Assembly: GCF_001649575.2 (NCBI RefSeq)
Contig: NC_051443.1
Span: 1,008,763-1,072,762, forward strand
From: Kryptolebias marmoratus
Taxonomy: Eukaryota; Chordata; Actinopteri; Cyprinodontiformes; Rivulidae
Reading direction: 5' to 3'
DNA length: 64,000 bases
The notes below the pieces were generated by a model, which saw only the letters and a list, made by a program, of their open reading frames with translations, was not told where the DNA came from and did no database searches. The stretch's first letter is position 1; each line of letters begins with the position of its first letter. This document shows, one piece after another, positions 33,171 through 45,348 of this stretch. The position numbers and the translations under genes are program-made.

Positions 33171-34309
33171 ATGTAGGTATATATTTGTGTGTGAGTGCGT
33201 TGCATTGTGCGTGTTAGCCCTTGTGCAGGTCAGATGTGCTGGTCTTGTGTGCCACGCACATGATGCACGTTAGGGTTAGGGTTGTGGTTGTGTGGGTCAG
33301 GTGCAGTGATGGTTTTGTGCATACTCTATGATAAAATTCTGCAGGTGCCCCTGCTCCGTGCATGGAGCCCTGCGCAACACTACAAAGCCTTTAGACTTGA
33401 CGTAAAATTTGCAGTGAACATCAACACACCGAATACACAGTATAATCATAATTTTTGCCCTGATACTGAATCAAAGAAAATTTTAAACATTTTTCCAGGA
33501 AGCTATATTTGCACATCACAGAAACTATGTGTTTGTTGAAGACCAAGTTTTACAAACAACTGATAATGAATGGTAAGGTTTTCGCTCTCACGGGAATGTA
33601 GATGATGTTGACCTAGAGAACGTATGTAAAATACTGTTTTTGTTAGGTGAAATACTTGTTTTTAGTGTGTTTTTGTTTATTTGTTCTGTTAAATCATTTG
33701 TGTTTGGTGAGACAACACAAATGTGTAGCTGGAGCTGGATAAATTCCTGGTTAGTTTGGATGTTTTCCTCTCACAATAAATGCATCTTGTGGTTCAACTT
33801 TGGTGTGAGTCTGGGTCTGAATTAATTTTTGAGTTTGTTCAAACATATCTTGTTACATAGTTGAGGCATTTTGGTAATGCATTTTGAATACCTTTGAGAT
33901 TGAATTCCCTTCTGGTTAGTTTAACTCTTTCCTCATACATAGTTGATGCACACAGAATGCAATTTTAGTGCAGAGACAGCACTTGTGACTAGTTATCTTG
34001 TTGCATGATTGGGGTGTACTCACAAATATTTTAATTTAATCATTTAATTGTTTGTGGTAAAAAAAATGGTGGGAAGCAGTTTTCCAAAGGTAAGATGATT
34101 TAGCCTGTCTCAAACAAGAAGCTGATGATTGATTATCATTTAGTGAAAGAGAAGGAAATCAGGTCGTTTTCATATGTCTAATAAATAAACTTTATCTTAC
34201 TGAGGTTTATATTATTTAGAAGTCAGGCTAAATTATTTCACTGGTTGAGTCTATATTCGGTGGAGAACAGCTGAGTATTGTTTTGTCTGGCTGATAATGG
34301 CTGTTTGAG
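33171..34309. other. No gene recognised
   Basis: Two frames (33282-33539 and 33640-33825) have no known motif. It may include the 3' flank of the hAT. There is a short TTAGGGTTAGGG word at about 33270, too short to mean anything. Confidence 0.4.
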
Positions 34310-34648
34310 GCCTTAATTCAATACAGTTTATTTATATGGCACCAATTCACAACAGAAGTCATCTCAAAGCACTGCACAAAAGCCTTCAAATACATTATGA
34401 AAAGCCAGTTAGTAAAGGTTATGTATCTAAGGAAACCTGCAGATTGCATTGAATCTTCACTTCATCACAGTCTCCCATTCTGAGCAGCACATTGGTGACA
34501 GTGGAAAGGAAAAAACTCCCTTTTAACAGGAAGGAACCTCCAGCAGAACCAGAACCAGTTACAGGTTCAGGATGGGTGGTCATCTGCCTCAACCAGGTAG
34601 GGTTTAACAAAAAAGAGATACGGACAAGCAAAAAATGGATGGTCCATG

Positions 34649-35450
34649 TGAAGTGAAGTGAAGTGAAGTGAAATTTATTTATATAGCACTTTTCCGCAAC
34701 AAGGTGATTCAAAGTGCTTTACAACACAGAAACAACAATCAGGTACAGAATCAAATACAGATAAAAACATCATATCAAACATCATAAAAACATCATAATC
34801 AATTATAGAGATACAGAAGTAAAAACATCAATCATGTATAATGTAAATGAAATATAAGATAATCTAAATAAAGTCATGAAACTAAACATATCTAAACATG
34901 AACTAAGAAAGTCAAAATAGTAGCTAAAATAATCTAAATAAAATCATGATAAAGTTAAAGCTGAACTAAAAATCTAATAATATCTAAAATATGAGCTAAG
35001 ATAAACTAAACTAAACTAAATATACAGGAAGGCTAAATAAGCTAACATAAACTGAAACATGATAATGCTAAACTAAAGGTACAAGAGACTATCTAATAGT
35101 ACCAAAAAGGCCTACTAATAGCCAACATGAAAAATGCTAAGATAACTAAACTAAAACATGATAATGCTAAACTAAAGGTACCAAGAGACTAACTAACAAA
35201 CAGTACTAAGGCCCGCTAAACAGCCAACATAAAAATTTCTAAGATAACTAGACTAAGGTAGTGAAGAAGGGGAGGGAGGGAGTCGGGTGAGAGAGACAAG
35301 ACAGAGACAACAGAAGGTGTGTGTGTGTGTGTAGAGGCAGTGGGAAGCAGTGTGGTGCGTGTTGTATGAGTGTGTGTGTCTGTGTGTTTGTAGAGAAGTC
35401 CACGAATCACGTCACAGAGGCCATTGTCTTTGATAATATGATGGAATGTT
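34649..35450 (+). repeat. Dispersed repeat F2 inside R1; extent to the right uncertain
   Basis: It begins with GTGAA tandem units, then TTTATTTATATAGCACTTTTCCGC, CAAAGTGCTTTACAACACAG and many AAACATGATAATGCTAAACTAAAGG words. The same order is seen at 50343-50757. A GT microsatellite is at about 35317-35331. Bases 35450-36050 could still belong to it; a 73-codon frame there is not recognised. Confidence 0.65.
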
Positions 35451-36282
35451 TATCAGCCAGCCCAGAGCAGATCCACAGATATCCTTAGGCAGGAGGGGGC
35501 AGAGCATCTTGTTTACATAAAATCCGGGGAGAAGTTGAAGATAGCTGGCCAAGGCCAGCAAAGGGAGCCAGATTCACATAACAATAATTGTTTTGGGTCA
35601 GGCAGACATGTTTTCCGTCTGCCTTAAAAGTCTTGCTGATGCTTCTCAATGGCAAATCCAAACAGCCAAATTCCAGGTCCATTCCACCTGATTCGAGTGA
35701 GCAACTTTCTCCAAGATGTAACCCATTTCATTCTTGAGTCCCAGAACCGCAATTCAGTCTGTGGTCCTGTAAAAGGATTGTATCCAACTTGTGGCTCCCG
35801 TAACCACACAGTTTGATTGTTGACTGCCGAACCCATCAAACAAATTTGGAGACAGGAGACAGAGAGAAAGTGACAGAGAGAAAATAAACACGTTGGCCTT
35901 CCACCAGGAGCAGAGAGAAAAGGGTAAAAAAAAGAAAAGTGTCATTTCCTTTGAAAGACAGACAAAGAAAAACACATGTTAATGAAAGTAATAATTACAA
36001 ATACCATCTTGAAGAGCAGAGCAATTAAAGACAGCAGCAGAGTGTGGAAATGTGGTCAATTTGTCCTCCAATAGTCTAAGCCTATAGCGGCATAACTAAG
36101 GGATAGCCCTGAAAATCCAAGCCAACCCTAAATATAGGATTTATCAAAAATGAAAGTCTTAAGCCTAGTTTTAAAGACAAATGAGACAGACAACCATTGT
36201 CAGCCTCACAGACAGAAACTGGAAGTTGGTTCCACAACCTGCCTCCCATTCTTCTTTTAGAAACTCTAGGAACCGGTTGTAG

Positions 36283-36585
36283 TGGCTGTGGCTCAGTAGT
36301 TAGAGCAGTTGCCTTCCAGTGAGATAGTTGGATGTTTGATTCCATCAGTATGTCATATGTCAGAGACACTGAACCCCTAGTTGCCTCCAACGTGTGCCCC
36401 ATTGGTGTACGAATTTGATCTAAAGAACTGATTAGACTCTATAGAACGATTTATTGAGGTTAGCTTTGTAGAGCTGCAGTAGAGTGCTGTGTGGATGGGT
36501 AAATGAGGGCACACATTGTTTTGTAAAGTGCTTTTAGTGGCTTAGTTGGTTAGAAAGGCACAATATAAGTACAGTTCATTTACAG
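36283..36585 (+). repeat. tRNA-headed SINE S2, near full length
   Basis: The A box is TGGCTCAGTAG and the B box ATGTTTGATTCC, at tRNA-like spacing. The body (GTGTGCCCCATTGGTGTACGAA) and the tail (GGTTGGTTAGAAAGGCACAATATAAGT) match the minus copy at 28585. It splits R1 between AACTCTAGGAACC and TAAACCTTC. Confidence 0.8.
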
Positions 36586-36990
36586 TAAACCTTCATTCTA
36601 AAAGCAGAGTGCTCTGTTAGAAAATATGGAACAATAAGATGGAAATATAAGATGGAGCTCGGTTGCTGAGAGCTTTGTATATTAGATGTATGAAATAAAA
36701 TTCTATTTTTAATTTTCACAGGGAGCCAATGAAAATATGATCTTCTCATCTTCTCATCAGAACTCTGGCAGCAGCACTTTGGCCAAAATGAAAACTTTTT
36801 AAAGAGTTTTTTGGATACTCAGATAATAAAAAAAGTCCAAAAATCAGAATCTCTGTCTTGTCTGAGTTAAAAACAAAATTAGGAGCCATCTAGATTCCAA
36901 TGCGGACAGATCAAGATAAAGACTAAAACACTAGATCTTGGGCAAAAGTTCTCTGTTTTTTTATACACATTGATATTAATAGAGAAGAGA

Positions 36991-37329
36991 AAGGTTCACC
37001 TGGGATTTACTACTTCACCTCACAGTTTTAGTGTTAGAAAAGAGTGACACTCAAGCTGCAAGGTGTTTTAACTTAAAATATAAGTATACAAATACATGTT
37101 CTTTAAATATCACTCTATTAGAAACATTGTGTGCAGACTTCTCTGTTAATTTTATTTATTTAAAATTTACTCACTGAACTCATTTGGGTGGTTGTTGGAT
37201 TTAGCTAATCTTTTTTGGTTCATTAAAATAATAAGTTGTCTGAACTTTAAGCTTATCTAGAAGTTCTTATTTCATTAAACTGCTAAATGTAACAGTAAAA
37301 TCTCCAACCCTTTATTAGCCTGATGTGTG
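36991..37329. other. No recognisable feature
   Basis: AT-rich sequence without frames. Confidence 0.45.
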
Positions 37330-37812
37330 GTTGTTAGGATCTAAGCTTTTTGAATTCTTTTCGGTAATTATTTGTGTTACATTTATGGTCATGTTTCTAC
37401 TCGTGTTCCCATAGTTCTGTTATCTCTGTGTTTAGTTTATATTGTAAGTTCTTGTGTAGTTTTTGCTCCCTGTGCCCTCTTTGTTCCTTGTACCATTATT
37501 CACCTGTCCTCAGTTATCTGCAGTTCTGTGTTTTCCCTGTCAGCCTGTCACTCCCATCTGCACCTGTCCCTAGTTTGTAATCACTCACCTGTTCCCAACT
37601 GCCTCTTTAGTTCTGCCTTATATTCAGTCTCGTCCATTTTCTCATCAATGGTTCATTGTTGGTCCTCATCACAATCAGGTCCACTCCTTGTGTCTCCCTC
37701 CTAGTGTTCCCTGTGATCCACTGTAATATCAGCTCTTTTTTTGTTTGTTTCGTTAATAAATCAGTTTACTTTTGAGCTTCTCTGTGTCTGGGTTCTAATC
37801 GACAGCTTCAAA
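37330..37812 (+). repeat. LTR-like block, possible solo LTR
   Basis: The order TGTTAGGATC, a pyrimidine-rich U3-like body, a TATA-like CCTTATATTCAG near 37617, TTAATAAATCAG near 37753 and an end TGTCTGGGTTCTAATCGACA has the LTR layout. A TG..CA frame of about 475 bp is possible. No 5-bp duplication was found, so the ends may be eroded. The 110-codon frame (37372-37704) is low-complexity Ser/Val/Cys-rich and not a gene. Confidence 0.45.
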
Positions 37813-39226
37813 TTTGATAGGCGTCAGTTGGATTAAAATTTATGCTTATGTAACTAATCTCATGGTTACTTGCAAATTTGCAAATGTTGTTTGATATGAC
37901 GGGGTTCTTTACTCCCTTATGCAAACAATTGTGCAACAAAAAAACTATCTCAAATTCAGCAGAAAATGGTGGAAAATGAAGCAAAATATGGCCTTAGCAT
38001 TGGGGTGTGTGACCAGTGTTGCCAAGTCCACCTATTATAATTGACTTTGGGCTTGTTATTTGCAAATATTGTGAGTCGCAGGTTGCAGTTTTTTGTGCTT
38101 GTTTTTGAACGTGAAGTTGCTTATTTGGACTTGACTTTCTTTCCACATGAAACTTGTTGATTATCTCCTGTCCTGAGTACCCTGCTTTTCATCCACTCAC
38201 TGTTAGGCATCAGCTCCCTGCAACAATCTTTTTTTTTTATTTCATTTTTTATATTCATGTATTACATAACCCCAAATGCATTTCACCATTAGGTTTGTTG
38301 ATTTTTATAATATTTTATTTAATTTAGTTATTTTGGGATGGATCATTCATTTGAACATTTTACTTTTGAATGTAGGATTTTGATATTTTTACTGCTTCAG
38401 CTGCAACCTAGTTATAATCTGGAGGTAACCCATTAAGTAAATGTAGAGGTGCACCTGTGAAGGTTTACGTACTTTAATTTTTTTTTTTAATAATATTATT
38501 ATTACTGTTGTTATTGGCGGCATTGTTATGTCTTATTAATAAACTTTGCAGAAATGAGCACTCTGACAATATGAGGGGAGACAGTTTGAAGACAAGCTGT
38601 TGTCTTCCAGTCGGTTTTATCTCTGCTACAGCAATGCCAGTAACAGTACTTCATCCTTCTTTTTCAAAGATTTGCGGTGCAAGACAGGCTCTTTGCAGCA
38701 ACTAAAAGTCATGACAAAATAAGGATGAATTAAGACATTAAGGTCTATACAGTACCAAAGTACAATCATGTCCTAGACCTTTTATAGTCACATTATGTTT
38801 AGATACAGTACAAGTAATGTAGTTTGTCTATGAAAACTGAAAACCTGTTCATATTTATGCTCAAATTAAAATTATATGCCTGAACAAAAGCATAGTATGG
38901 AATATTAATTGTTAGTCACATTGTTCATATGTCAAAAACTTTGATATGTAATTTATATATTTATAAAAGCATTTGGTATGTCTCTATTAGTGTGTCTTTA
39001 GTGGCAATGCTTCAGGAAGAGAGTGGTTGAAAAAATAAAGGGTGATTTTTCATTTTTCACAAAGAATACATTGGTTTTATTAGTCCATAGTTTTGGGAAT
39101 TAGTTACTGTGATCACTGTAAAATGTCTTCACAAGTATGAAAGTTTCATGAATTTAACTCGTGGAATACGCAGCAAGGCTGACAAAGTTGACAAAGTTGA
39201 CAGCTCTGCCCCACTTTTACCCAAGT
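37813..39226. other. No gene recognised
   Basis: A CCAGTGTTGCCAAGTCC word at 38023 resembles a common hAT end, without a partner. A 65-codon frame at 38508-38705 has no known motif. Otherwise AT-rich. Confidence 0.4.
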
Positions 39227-39234
39227 GTCTAAGA

Positions 39235-39423
39235 CAGGGGTGTCCAATCCCGGTCCTGGAGGGCCGCTGTCCTGCATGTTTTAGGTGTTTCTCTGCTTTG
39301 ACACAACTGATTTGAATGACTGAGTGATTAACAGGCTTCTGCAGAACTTGAAGACCTGCTGAAGAGCAGGGAAACATCTAAAACCCGATAGTGGCCCTCC
39401 AGGACCAGGACTGGACACCACTG
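39235..39423. mobile_element. hAT MITE, 189 bp, perfect 8-bp TSD
   Basis: Ends are CAGGGGTGTCCAATCCCGGTCCTGGAGGGCC-like on the left (first 20: CAGGGGTGTCCAATCCCGGT) and in reverse complement CAGTGGTGTCCAGTCCTGGT on the right. The flanks are GTCTAAGA at 39227-39234 and 39424-39431. No coding capacity. A truncated sister is at 11349. Confidence 0.94.
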
Positions 39424-39534
39424 GTCTAAGACATAGGGCCATGGGTCAGATGATATGATATGAAATTGATCATAGACCACTGACACAAGTTGGCCTGGTA
39501 CCAAGTACACGTACGGATCTTCCTATGCTTGAAC

Positions 39535-40345
39535 TTGGTATTGGTTATGGACAGCCATCCCTAGCACAGACGTCCAGTAACAAAACCCCACGCAAGTTAA
39601 GATCAGGAAGACCAATACTCCTAATCACGCCTCTCCAGATAACTCTGTCATTGCCCACATAGGCATTGAAGTCATTCAGGAGAACAACAGGATCCCCAGA
39701 TGGCACGATTTCCAGGACACCATCCAGAGACCCCAAGAAGGCTGTGTAATCTGAACTCTGATGTTTCAGTGCATAAGCACAAACAACAGTCAGAACATTC
39801 CCTCCTGTAGCTCAAAGCTGCAAAGGTGATTCTCTGGTTCACTCCAGCACCAATACTGAGGCGTTCAGCTTGGGGCTTGTGAGTATCCCCACACCTCCCC
39901 TTTCTCCATGAGCAACTCCAGAGTAGAAAAGAGTCCAGCCCCTCTCCAGGAGTTTGGTTCCAGAGCCCAAGTCGTGTGTCAAGGTGAGCCCAACTATATC
40001 TAGTTGGTATCGCTCAACCTCACACACAAACTTTGGCTCTTTACCAGCCAGAGAGGTGACATTCCACATCACTAGAACTACTCTATACTGCCAGGAGTCA
40101 GTATAGGCAGGGACCCTCCCTCACCTGCTACCTGGCTCACACCACACCTGACCTTAATGATCCTTCTTGTAGGTAGTGGGCTCACATGGAGATAGCCTCC
40201 TGCCACATTTTTGGGTTTGGCTCAGTCGAGCCCCAGGAGTCAAGGTTGGCTACCAGGTGTTCGCCAACAAGCTCCCCCACCCAGGCCTTGCTCCAGGGGG
40301 GGAGGTGGAGGGGTTCCCTAATCCGGGAGGATATCCTGACGAGGT
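39535..40345 (-). pseudogene. APE-type LINE, 5' region and endonuclease domain
   Basis: On the minus strand, MMWNVTSLAGKEPKFVCEVE, QLDIVGLTLTHDLGSGTKLL and GERGGVGILTSPKLNASV (39839-40072), then [20 protein letters not shown] (39545-39736), are the blocks of an apurinic-like endonuclease that opens LINE ORF2; the last contains the D-x-N catalytic pair. The frame is broken between the two parts. Bases 40073-40345 look like the leader of the same element. RT is absent, so this is a 5' fragment with the 3' part lost, which is unusual for LINE debris. It is probably the same family as 55956-57879. Confidence 0.8.
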
Positions 40346-41150
40346 TGATATTTATTCCTTAAGGTTGATTGATGTACAAAGAAAATGGGCTTGGATTCAT
40401 GCAAACATACTGTTTCGTACATCTGAAAATTTTTGTGCATACAGTTTTTTTCAATTTAAGCGTACTCCAAGTTTCAATACAAAATCCACACAAGTGTTTG
40501 TATGTGAGGCACCTGGTTTGTTACCTTCAGCTATTGACAATAACAAATACTGCAAGATGAATAAATTAAGAATATGTAAAACTTGTGTTTGAAAAACTGT
40601 AGATCTTCAGCAAATTCCTCTAAATGTCTCCAAAAATTATATGTGTCATCACATAAATATCACTGTATCAAACAGACACACATTCTTAAAGTATTTTCCG
40701 TATATAGCCAGAACTGTGACTCAAGTGAATGGAGTCTAATGGCAGTGACATTCTTGGTAATAATAAAAATGATTTGCACCCACCAGCTGTTGATGGCTGA
40801 CAGAATTTATCAACCTTTAAAGTTAGTTAAACTGAATAGAAATTAATTTACCTGAACTTGATATGTTCAATTGTCTATTTACACCATCAGAAAACAAATT
40901 GGAAACAGTTTTAGCCTCTGGGTCTAAAATTACAGAGATTATAAACAACACTTTACATACGATCTAAAAACAGAGAGTTGAAGGTACTTATTTTTTCCGA
41001 GACACAGAGAGTCAACTCTTGGTCAATTTTTGTATAAATCCTCTAAATTTGAGCTGCCGATGTTTTCACTTCTTAGTGGTGATAAGCAGGAAGAAATAAA
41101 AAACACCCACACATCAGATTAGCTCAAAGTCACACAAAGCACAGAGAAAA
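40346..41150. other. No gene recognised
   Basis: AT-rich. The 63- and 87-codon frames at 40369 and 40583 carry no known motif. Confidence 0.45.
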
Positions 41151-42315
41151 GAAAAAAAAACCTTAGATGACAAAATGGTTTTCTGTCAGGTGAAAAGAGA
41201 CCAGCGTGGGCTGTTGGGGTGGGGAAGATGGGATTATTGAAAAAAAGAAGGTGTTATTGAGAGCACTGGAATCACTTGATTAATCAAGAAAGGAGAGGCA
41301 GAACTCTCTCCTGCCGATGTCCAATCAAAGCTACAGCGGCTGTGGGTGCTGCACGGCGGGCCAAATCCTCTTGTTGCTCCACCAGGAGCATGAAAGCCAC
41401 GAGGGGAGTCTCTTTTTGTCCATACAAAGGCAACCCTAACGTGCTTTCACTTGGACAAGGAATGGGAGGGCTGTTTTGGGGGGCTGAAAAACAGCCAACA
41501 AGAGGTGTGAATAAGATGCCCATTCATCTCCTGAGCTTTACACTAATTCCCTGACCTTCTCCTTTTCTTTTCTCCGTCTGCTCCTCTACAAAACAACAAA
41601 CAGCGAGAGGGAGTGAAAACACTGGGATCTGGGGGACTTAGAGTAGACGTGTAATCCCCACCACTTCTGACCCTCCATCGGTGTGTAAGTCCGTGATATC
41701 CCCATTGAGGGGCTGGGATGTGTGACTAAAGGACGGGTGACCCTCCTGCATACACATTTGCACTCATCCACACAGCCTATTGCCCTCCTAGCAGCCCCTT
41801 ACACACACACCCCACACTCCAAGCTTTTTAAAGAGCTGAGCTAAGGAATTCAGGCTTTGGAACACTTTTGCGGCCCTGAAAGGAAGGAGTCTGTGAGGAG
41901 CCTATAAGTAGGGTCAGACCTGGCCGTGTTTCTTTTCTCCCACCATTTAATTCGTCTTTAGAGGCCATCTCGTTAACACGATCTTCCCTCGCTTTTTTTT
42001 TTTTTACCTAGAAACACCTCTCCCTCCCATCCCAATTTTGCCCGACTTCAAAGGTCCCCATCAGCCTAGGAAAGAAAGTCACCTTTCTTTCATTCAGCTT
42101 CTGTTCTTCTCTTGCAGTGCCCCCACCCCTCCTCCTTCAAACCCACTCTCCCCCCCACACACTCACATCCCAAAGCGGCCACCAAGAAATCATCTCACTT
42201 TCTGCCACTGCTTTGCATTTGAAAAAAGGAGTAATTAGCCAGAGGCTGCGAGGAGCGGGAGAGGGGCTGGGAGAAGGAAAAGAGAAGATGAAGATGTTAC
42301 CCCCCCCCCCCCCCC
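41151..42315. promoter_or_regulatory. Non-repetitive GC-richer region, candidate regulatory DNA (inference)
   Basis: Balanced composition with no similarity to other parts of the window. Words such as CTTGATTAATCAAG (palindromic) are near 41275, and a pyrimidine tract followed by an acceptor-like CTCTTGCAG ends near 42117. Several frames of 60-115 codons are open but none has a known motif. It ends in a C run (42301-42315) and a 54-N gap to 42369. It could hold an exon or a conserved non-coding element. Confidence 0.3.
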
Positions 42316-42369
42316 NNNNNNNNNNNNNNNNNNNNNNNNNNNNNNNNNNNNNNNNNNNNNNNNNNNNNN

Positions 42370-42400
<31 letters not shown>
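42370..42400. repeat. (CA)n microsatellite next to a gap
   Basis: An uninterrupted CA run follows the 54-N gap, so its true length is unknown. Confidence 0.95.
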
Positions 42401-42402
<2 letters not shown>

Positions 42403-42486
42403 GATTTTCTGTCTGCCATAAAGCTTTGAGGACAGCTATGTTCAGGATGGATGAGAGCTGCTGAATATGGCAAAGATTACAGATTT

Positions 42487-42972
42487 TAAGACCTCGTTTA
42501 CATGTGAACAATCTCCTGAAAATGCTACAGATTATTTTATGTTGATTGTGAAAACACAGCAATGTTGTGATTGCAATCACTGTTTGCATGAGCAAAATGG
42601 CAACTACACAGACGTTTGTTTGGACCGACAGCTGTCCCAAAAGATGGTGTAGCACATATATGTTCTATATCAAAAACTCTGATAAATTGAAAAGAGTGAA
42701 CAGCACAAGGAGAGCTCTGCTGCCCACCATTATTACTGTTGTTCATTTATTCGTGCAAGCACAGAAAATCCATTGACTGCAGCCGTCCATAGTGTGCATG
42801 CGCAATTTCTCACTAATGCTGGGGGTTTCCAAAATCTTTCACTCTGAGACCTGAACTCAAAAAGTTGTGGAGTCAGTGAAAACAATCACTAATGTTGTGT
42901 ACACAAATGGCCATAATGCAACAGAAATGTTACCATTTAACCTAAAAATGTAATCTTGTAAACAAGGCCTTA
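42487..42972. mobile_element. MITE with TAAG..GTTTACA ends, about 486 bp
   Basis: The left end TAAGACCTCGTTTACATG is matched by the reverse complement of the right end, TAAGGCCTTGTTTACAAG. The internal frames are short and unrecognised. The ends are typical of a non-autonomous DNA element, possibly PIF/Harbinger or ISL2EU-like; a clean target duplication was not resolved. Confidence 0.6.
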
Positions 42973-43575
42973 GTATGCTTTCAGTGTCCCAAAGACTCTG
43001 CACTCATGAATTTTTATCGCCGGTTGCCAAAGACAAAATGGCAATGATGTTTTTGTCCATGTCTGTGTGTGTGTTTGGTTGTCTGAAGGCTCTTTCAGAA
43101 AACAACTCAAGTCGGGACTGATGCCCCTTTTGCAATGTCAGGGCTAGCCTGGCTCTGACCCAGGCCGGCTCCACTGACTGCAACAATAGCAAACATGGAG
43201 CTCATGGTTTTCCTTTTCATCATTCTCTCTCTCATTAAAAGAAATTAAAAGAGAGTGAGAGAAGGCTGCATGCTGCAAGAAGAAATACAACAGAAAGGTA
43301 CAGGACAGCGTGCAAGGCCGTACAGCAATATCACGCTGAAAACCAGAGGGCAAGAAGATAATGGTAGTTACTGTTAATTTGTTGCAGTTATATATTTGAA
43401 GTAATGCACAAAACTGTTACAATCGATTCACATTAGAGCTAAAGGACATTATAATATCCTACAGTGCCCTTACAATGTGTTACATGTCTCTAGGTTTAAA
43501 CAAGATTACCTTTTCTCAATGAAATTATCTGTCTAAATAAGTATAAATAAATATGTATGATGTGTATTTTTGGTC
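42973..43575. other. No gene recognised
   Basis: Contains a short GT run near 43062 and a purine-rich stretch near 43230-43300. No known motif in frames at 43004-43353. Confidence 0.4.
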
Positions 43576-44400
43576 AGATGGCTATCTTCTAAATATACTA
43601 CCACTGCAGATCATCAGCCTGAGTTTTTAACTGATCTACACAGAAGTGGGATGTTAGAGTTGTCTTCATCACAGATGAGCATTGGATCCAGAATTTTAGA
43701 ATGTCCGAGGAAACGCTGAGCTTCCTCTGCATAAAATTACATCTAGCATTTGAGTGCCAAGACACAGGTTTCCACAGATGTGTGATGTTAAAGAAGAGAG
43801 TAGCTATAGCACTCTGGAAGCTCGCGACATGCTCTGAGTACAAGAGCATTGGACATCTTTTTGGTGTGAGCATCACAGCTGTCTGCACATGTGCCAGAAC
43901 TGATCTGATTTCCAACTGCAGGTAGTTTTAGAGAAATGGCAGTCTATTTACAGGACAGGTGGGGTCTTCCAAACTGCATGGATGCTGTTGATGTCTCTCA
44001 CATACCCATCACTGCACCATCACAATTTCAAATGGACTACTTTAACCATAAAGACTGGCATTCTCTGATCCTTTGGGGCATTGTAGATGGGAAGGGGCTG
44101 TTCTGGAAGGCTTTTGAAGGACTACCAGGGAGCTTCCATGATGCAAGGGTGCTGAGACTGCCCATGCTTAGGAAACTAGCCAGAGGAAACCTCTTCCTAC
44201 CTCACACTATAGACACAGGTGCTGCGACTGATGGTTACTACATCATCAGAGACTCAGGTTGTCCTTTGAAGAACTAGTGCTTATTAAAGATATATTGATG
44301 ACCTGTTGTACTCTGCATAATTTATGTGAAAGTCAAGGAGAGGTTTATGATAACTCATGGGAGTACCAGCAACAGACATGGGAACTGCTGTGGCAGTGGC
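43576..44400 (+). pseudogene. PIF/Harbinger transposase (HARBI1-like), frameshifted and deleted
   Basis: The first frame (to a stop at 43923-43925) has ITDEHWIQNFRMSEETLSFL and KKRVAIALWKLATCSEYKSI, the N-terminal helix region of HARBI1-like nucleases. The second (43936-44277) has MDAVDVSHIPI (first Asp), the conserved block ending GIVDGKGLFWKAF and SFHDARVL (second Asp), then YYIIRDSGCPLKN, the third-Asp block. The sequence jumps from there to VLIKDILMTCCTLHNLCES (near 44280-44330), the C-terminal block, so an internal deletion removed the piece in between. It would have cut DNA as a DDE transposase with a separate Myb-like partner, which is not seen here. Confidence 0.87.
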
Positions 44401-44692
44401 ACAGGGTTCAAATGAGAGCAGAAATGTCTAAGATTGTCTTGCGCAGCTGCTGTTCAGCAACCACTAAAATCTGTTCTGATCTTGTGCTTGACATCATCTT
44501 GACACCTGCACTTTTTTTTTCTTGCACCTGTTGTCGAAAATGTTTTGTAATTTTTTTTTTTGCCCTGTGTGACAATAAACTTTTGGAATTAAAACAACAT
44601 TTGTCTACATCAAGCATGTTTCACTTCTTATAAACCCACTTGTGTCACTAATTATGTGTATTTTTGAACACATTTATGTAACTTACAAGTAA
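44401..44692. other. 3' flank of Harbinger pseudogene
   Basis: Poly-T runs and an AATAAA at 44574; it ends with the TAA target site (44690-44692) of the next element. Confidence 0.4.
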
Positions 44693-45348
44693 GGCTTAGT
44701 CCACACGTAGCCGGGTCTTTATATCTACTACATCATTTGAAGAAATGATACCATCCACACAGGATCGTTTTTTTTTAAAGTGTTCAACCACACAAACCTG
44801 CTGAATTTCACCACTGACCGTTGTTTTAAACATGCCAAACCCATAGGGGCCAGCAGTGCGTCCAGGTCTAATCCAAAAACGGCGACGCTGAATGGTAGCA
44901 GCATTGTGTCTCCATACTGGGAGGAACAGCTGTTGTAAAACCGCTGCCCTCCAAGCGCTCCTTCTCCTTTGCAATTTAACGTATTATATCAGTCTGGTTT
45001 GTTAAAACAAACAGGCAAAAAACATATGAATTAAGATAAAAATCAGCTCCTCTCTGATAGCCAACAATTTACCTTTACTGCATAGTCAAACAATAACAAT
45101 CTTTGCATATGTGACGTCAGCACAGCATTACTTGTCGCAGGCTATAATACGTGGACCTTTAAATCTCTGGTTACCAATGTCCACACACAAACACAATGAA
45201 GGAGAATTCACAAATCTTCAACTGGGCTGGAGGATTCATTATCAATCGTTTTTAGTGCTATTAAATGAAGGTTACGTGTGGATGAAAGGCCAAATTGCAT
45301 AAAAAAACTATTCAGTTTACCAGATATCCGGCTATGTCTGGACTAGGC
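44693..45348. mobile_element. Harbinger-type MITE, 656 bp, TAA flanks
   Basis: The left end GGCTTAGTCCACACGTAGCC is matched by the reverse complement of the right end, GGCCTAGTCCAGACATAGCC. TAA is present at both borders (44690-44692 and 45349-45351), the 3-bp duplication of PIF/Harbinger elements. No transposase inside. Confidence 0.75.

Larger units (their letters stand above)
34310..36990 (+). repeat. Composite fish repeat R1 with nested insertions
   Basis: R1 is recognised by TTTATTTATATGGCACCAATTCAC, AAAAAACTCCCTTTTAACAGGAAGGAACC, later by GGCATAACTAAGGGATAG, GTTGGTTCCACAACCTGCCTCCCATTC and AACAGGGAGCCAATGA-like text (36717-36735). It is cut by repeat F2 from about 34649 and by a SINE at 36283-36585. 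No open frame of interest survives. Class is unclear; it is a known type of high-copy fish repeat. Confidence 0.6.

Noticed and set aside
33265..33285. TTAGGGTTAGGG as interstitial telomere
   Set aside because: Only two units; expected by chance in 64 kb.
34649..34671. GTGAA tandem as a satellite array
   Set aside because: Only a few units that form the start of repeat F2.
37372..37704. 110-codon frame with hydrophobic start as a secreted protein
   Set aside because: It lies inside an LTR-like block and is low-complexity.
38023..38160. CAGTGTTGCCAAGTCC as a complete hAT MITE
   Set aside because: Only the left end is seen.
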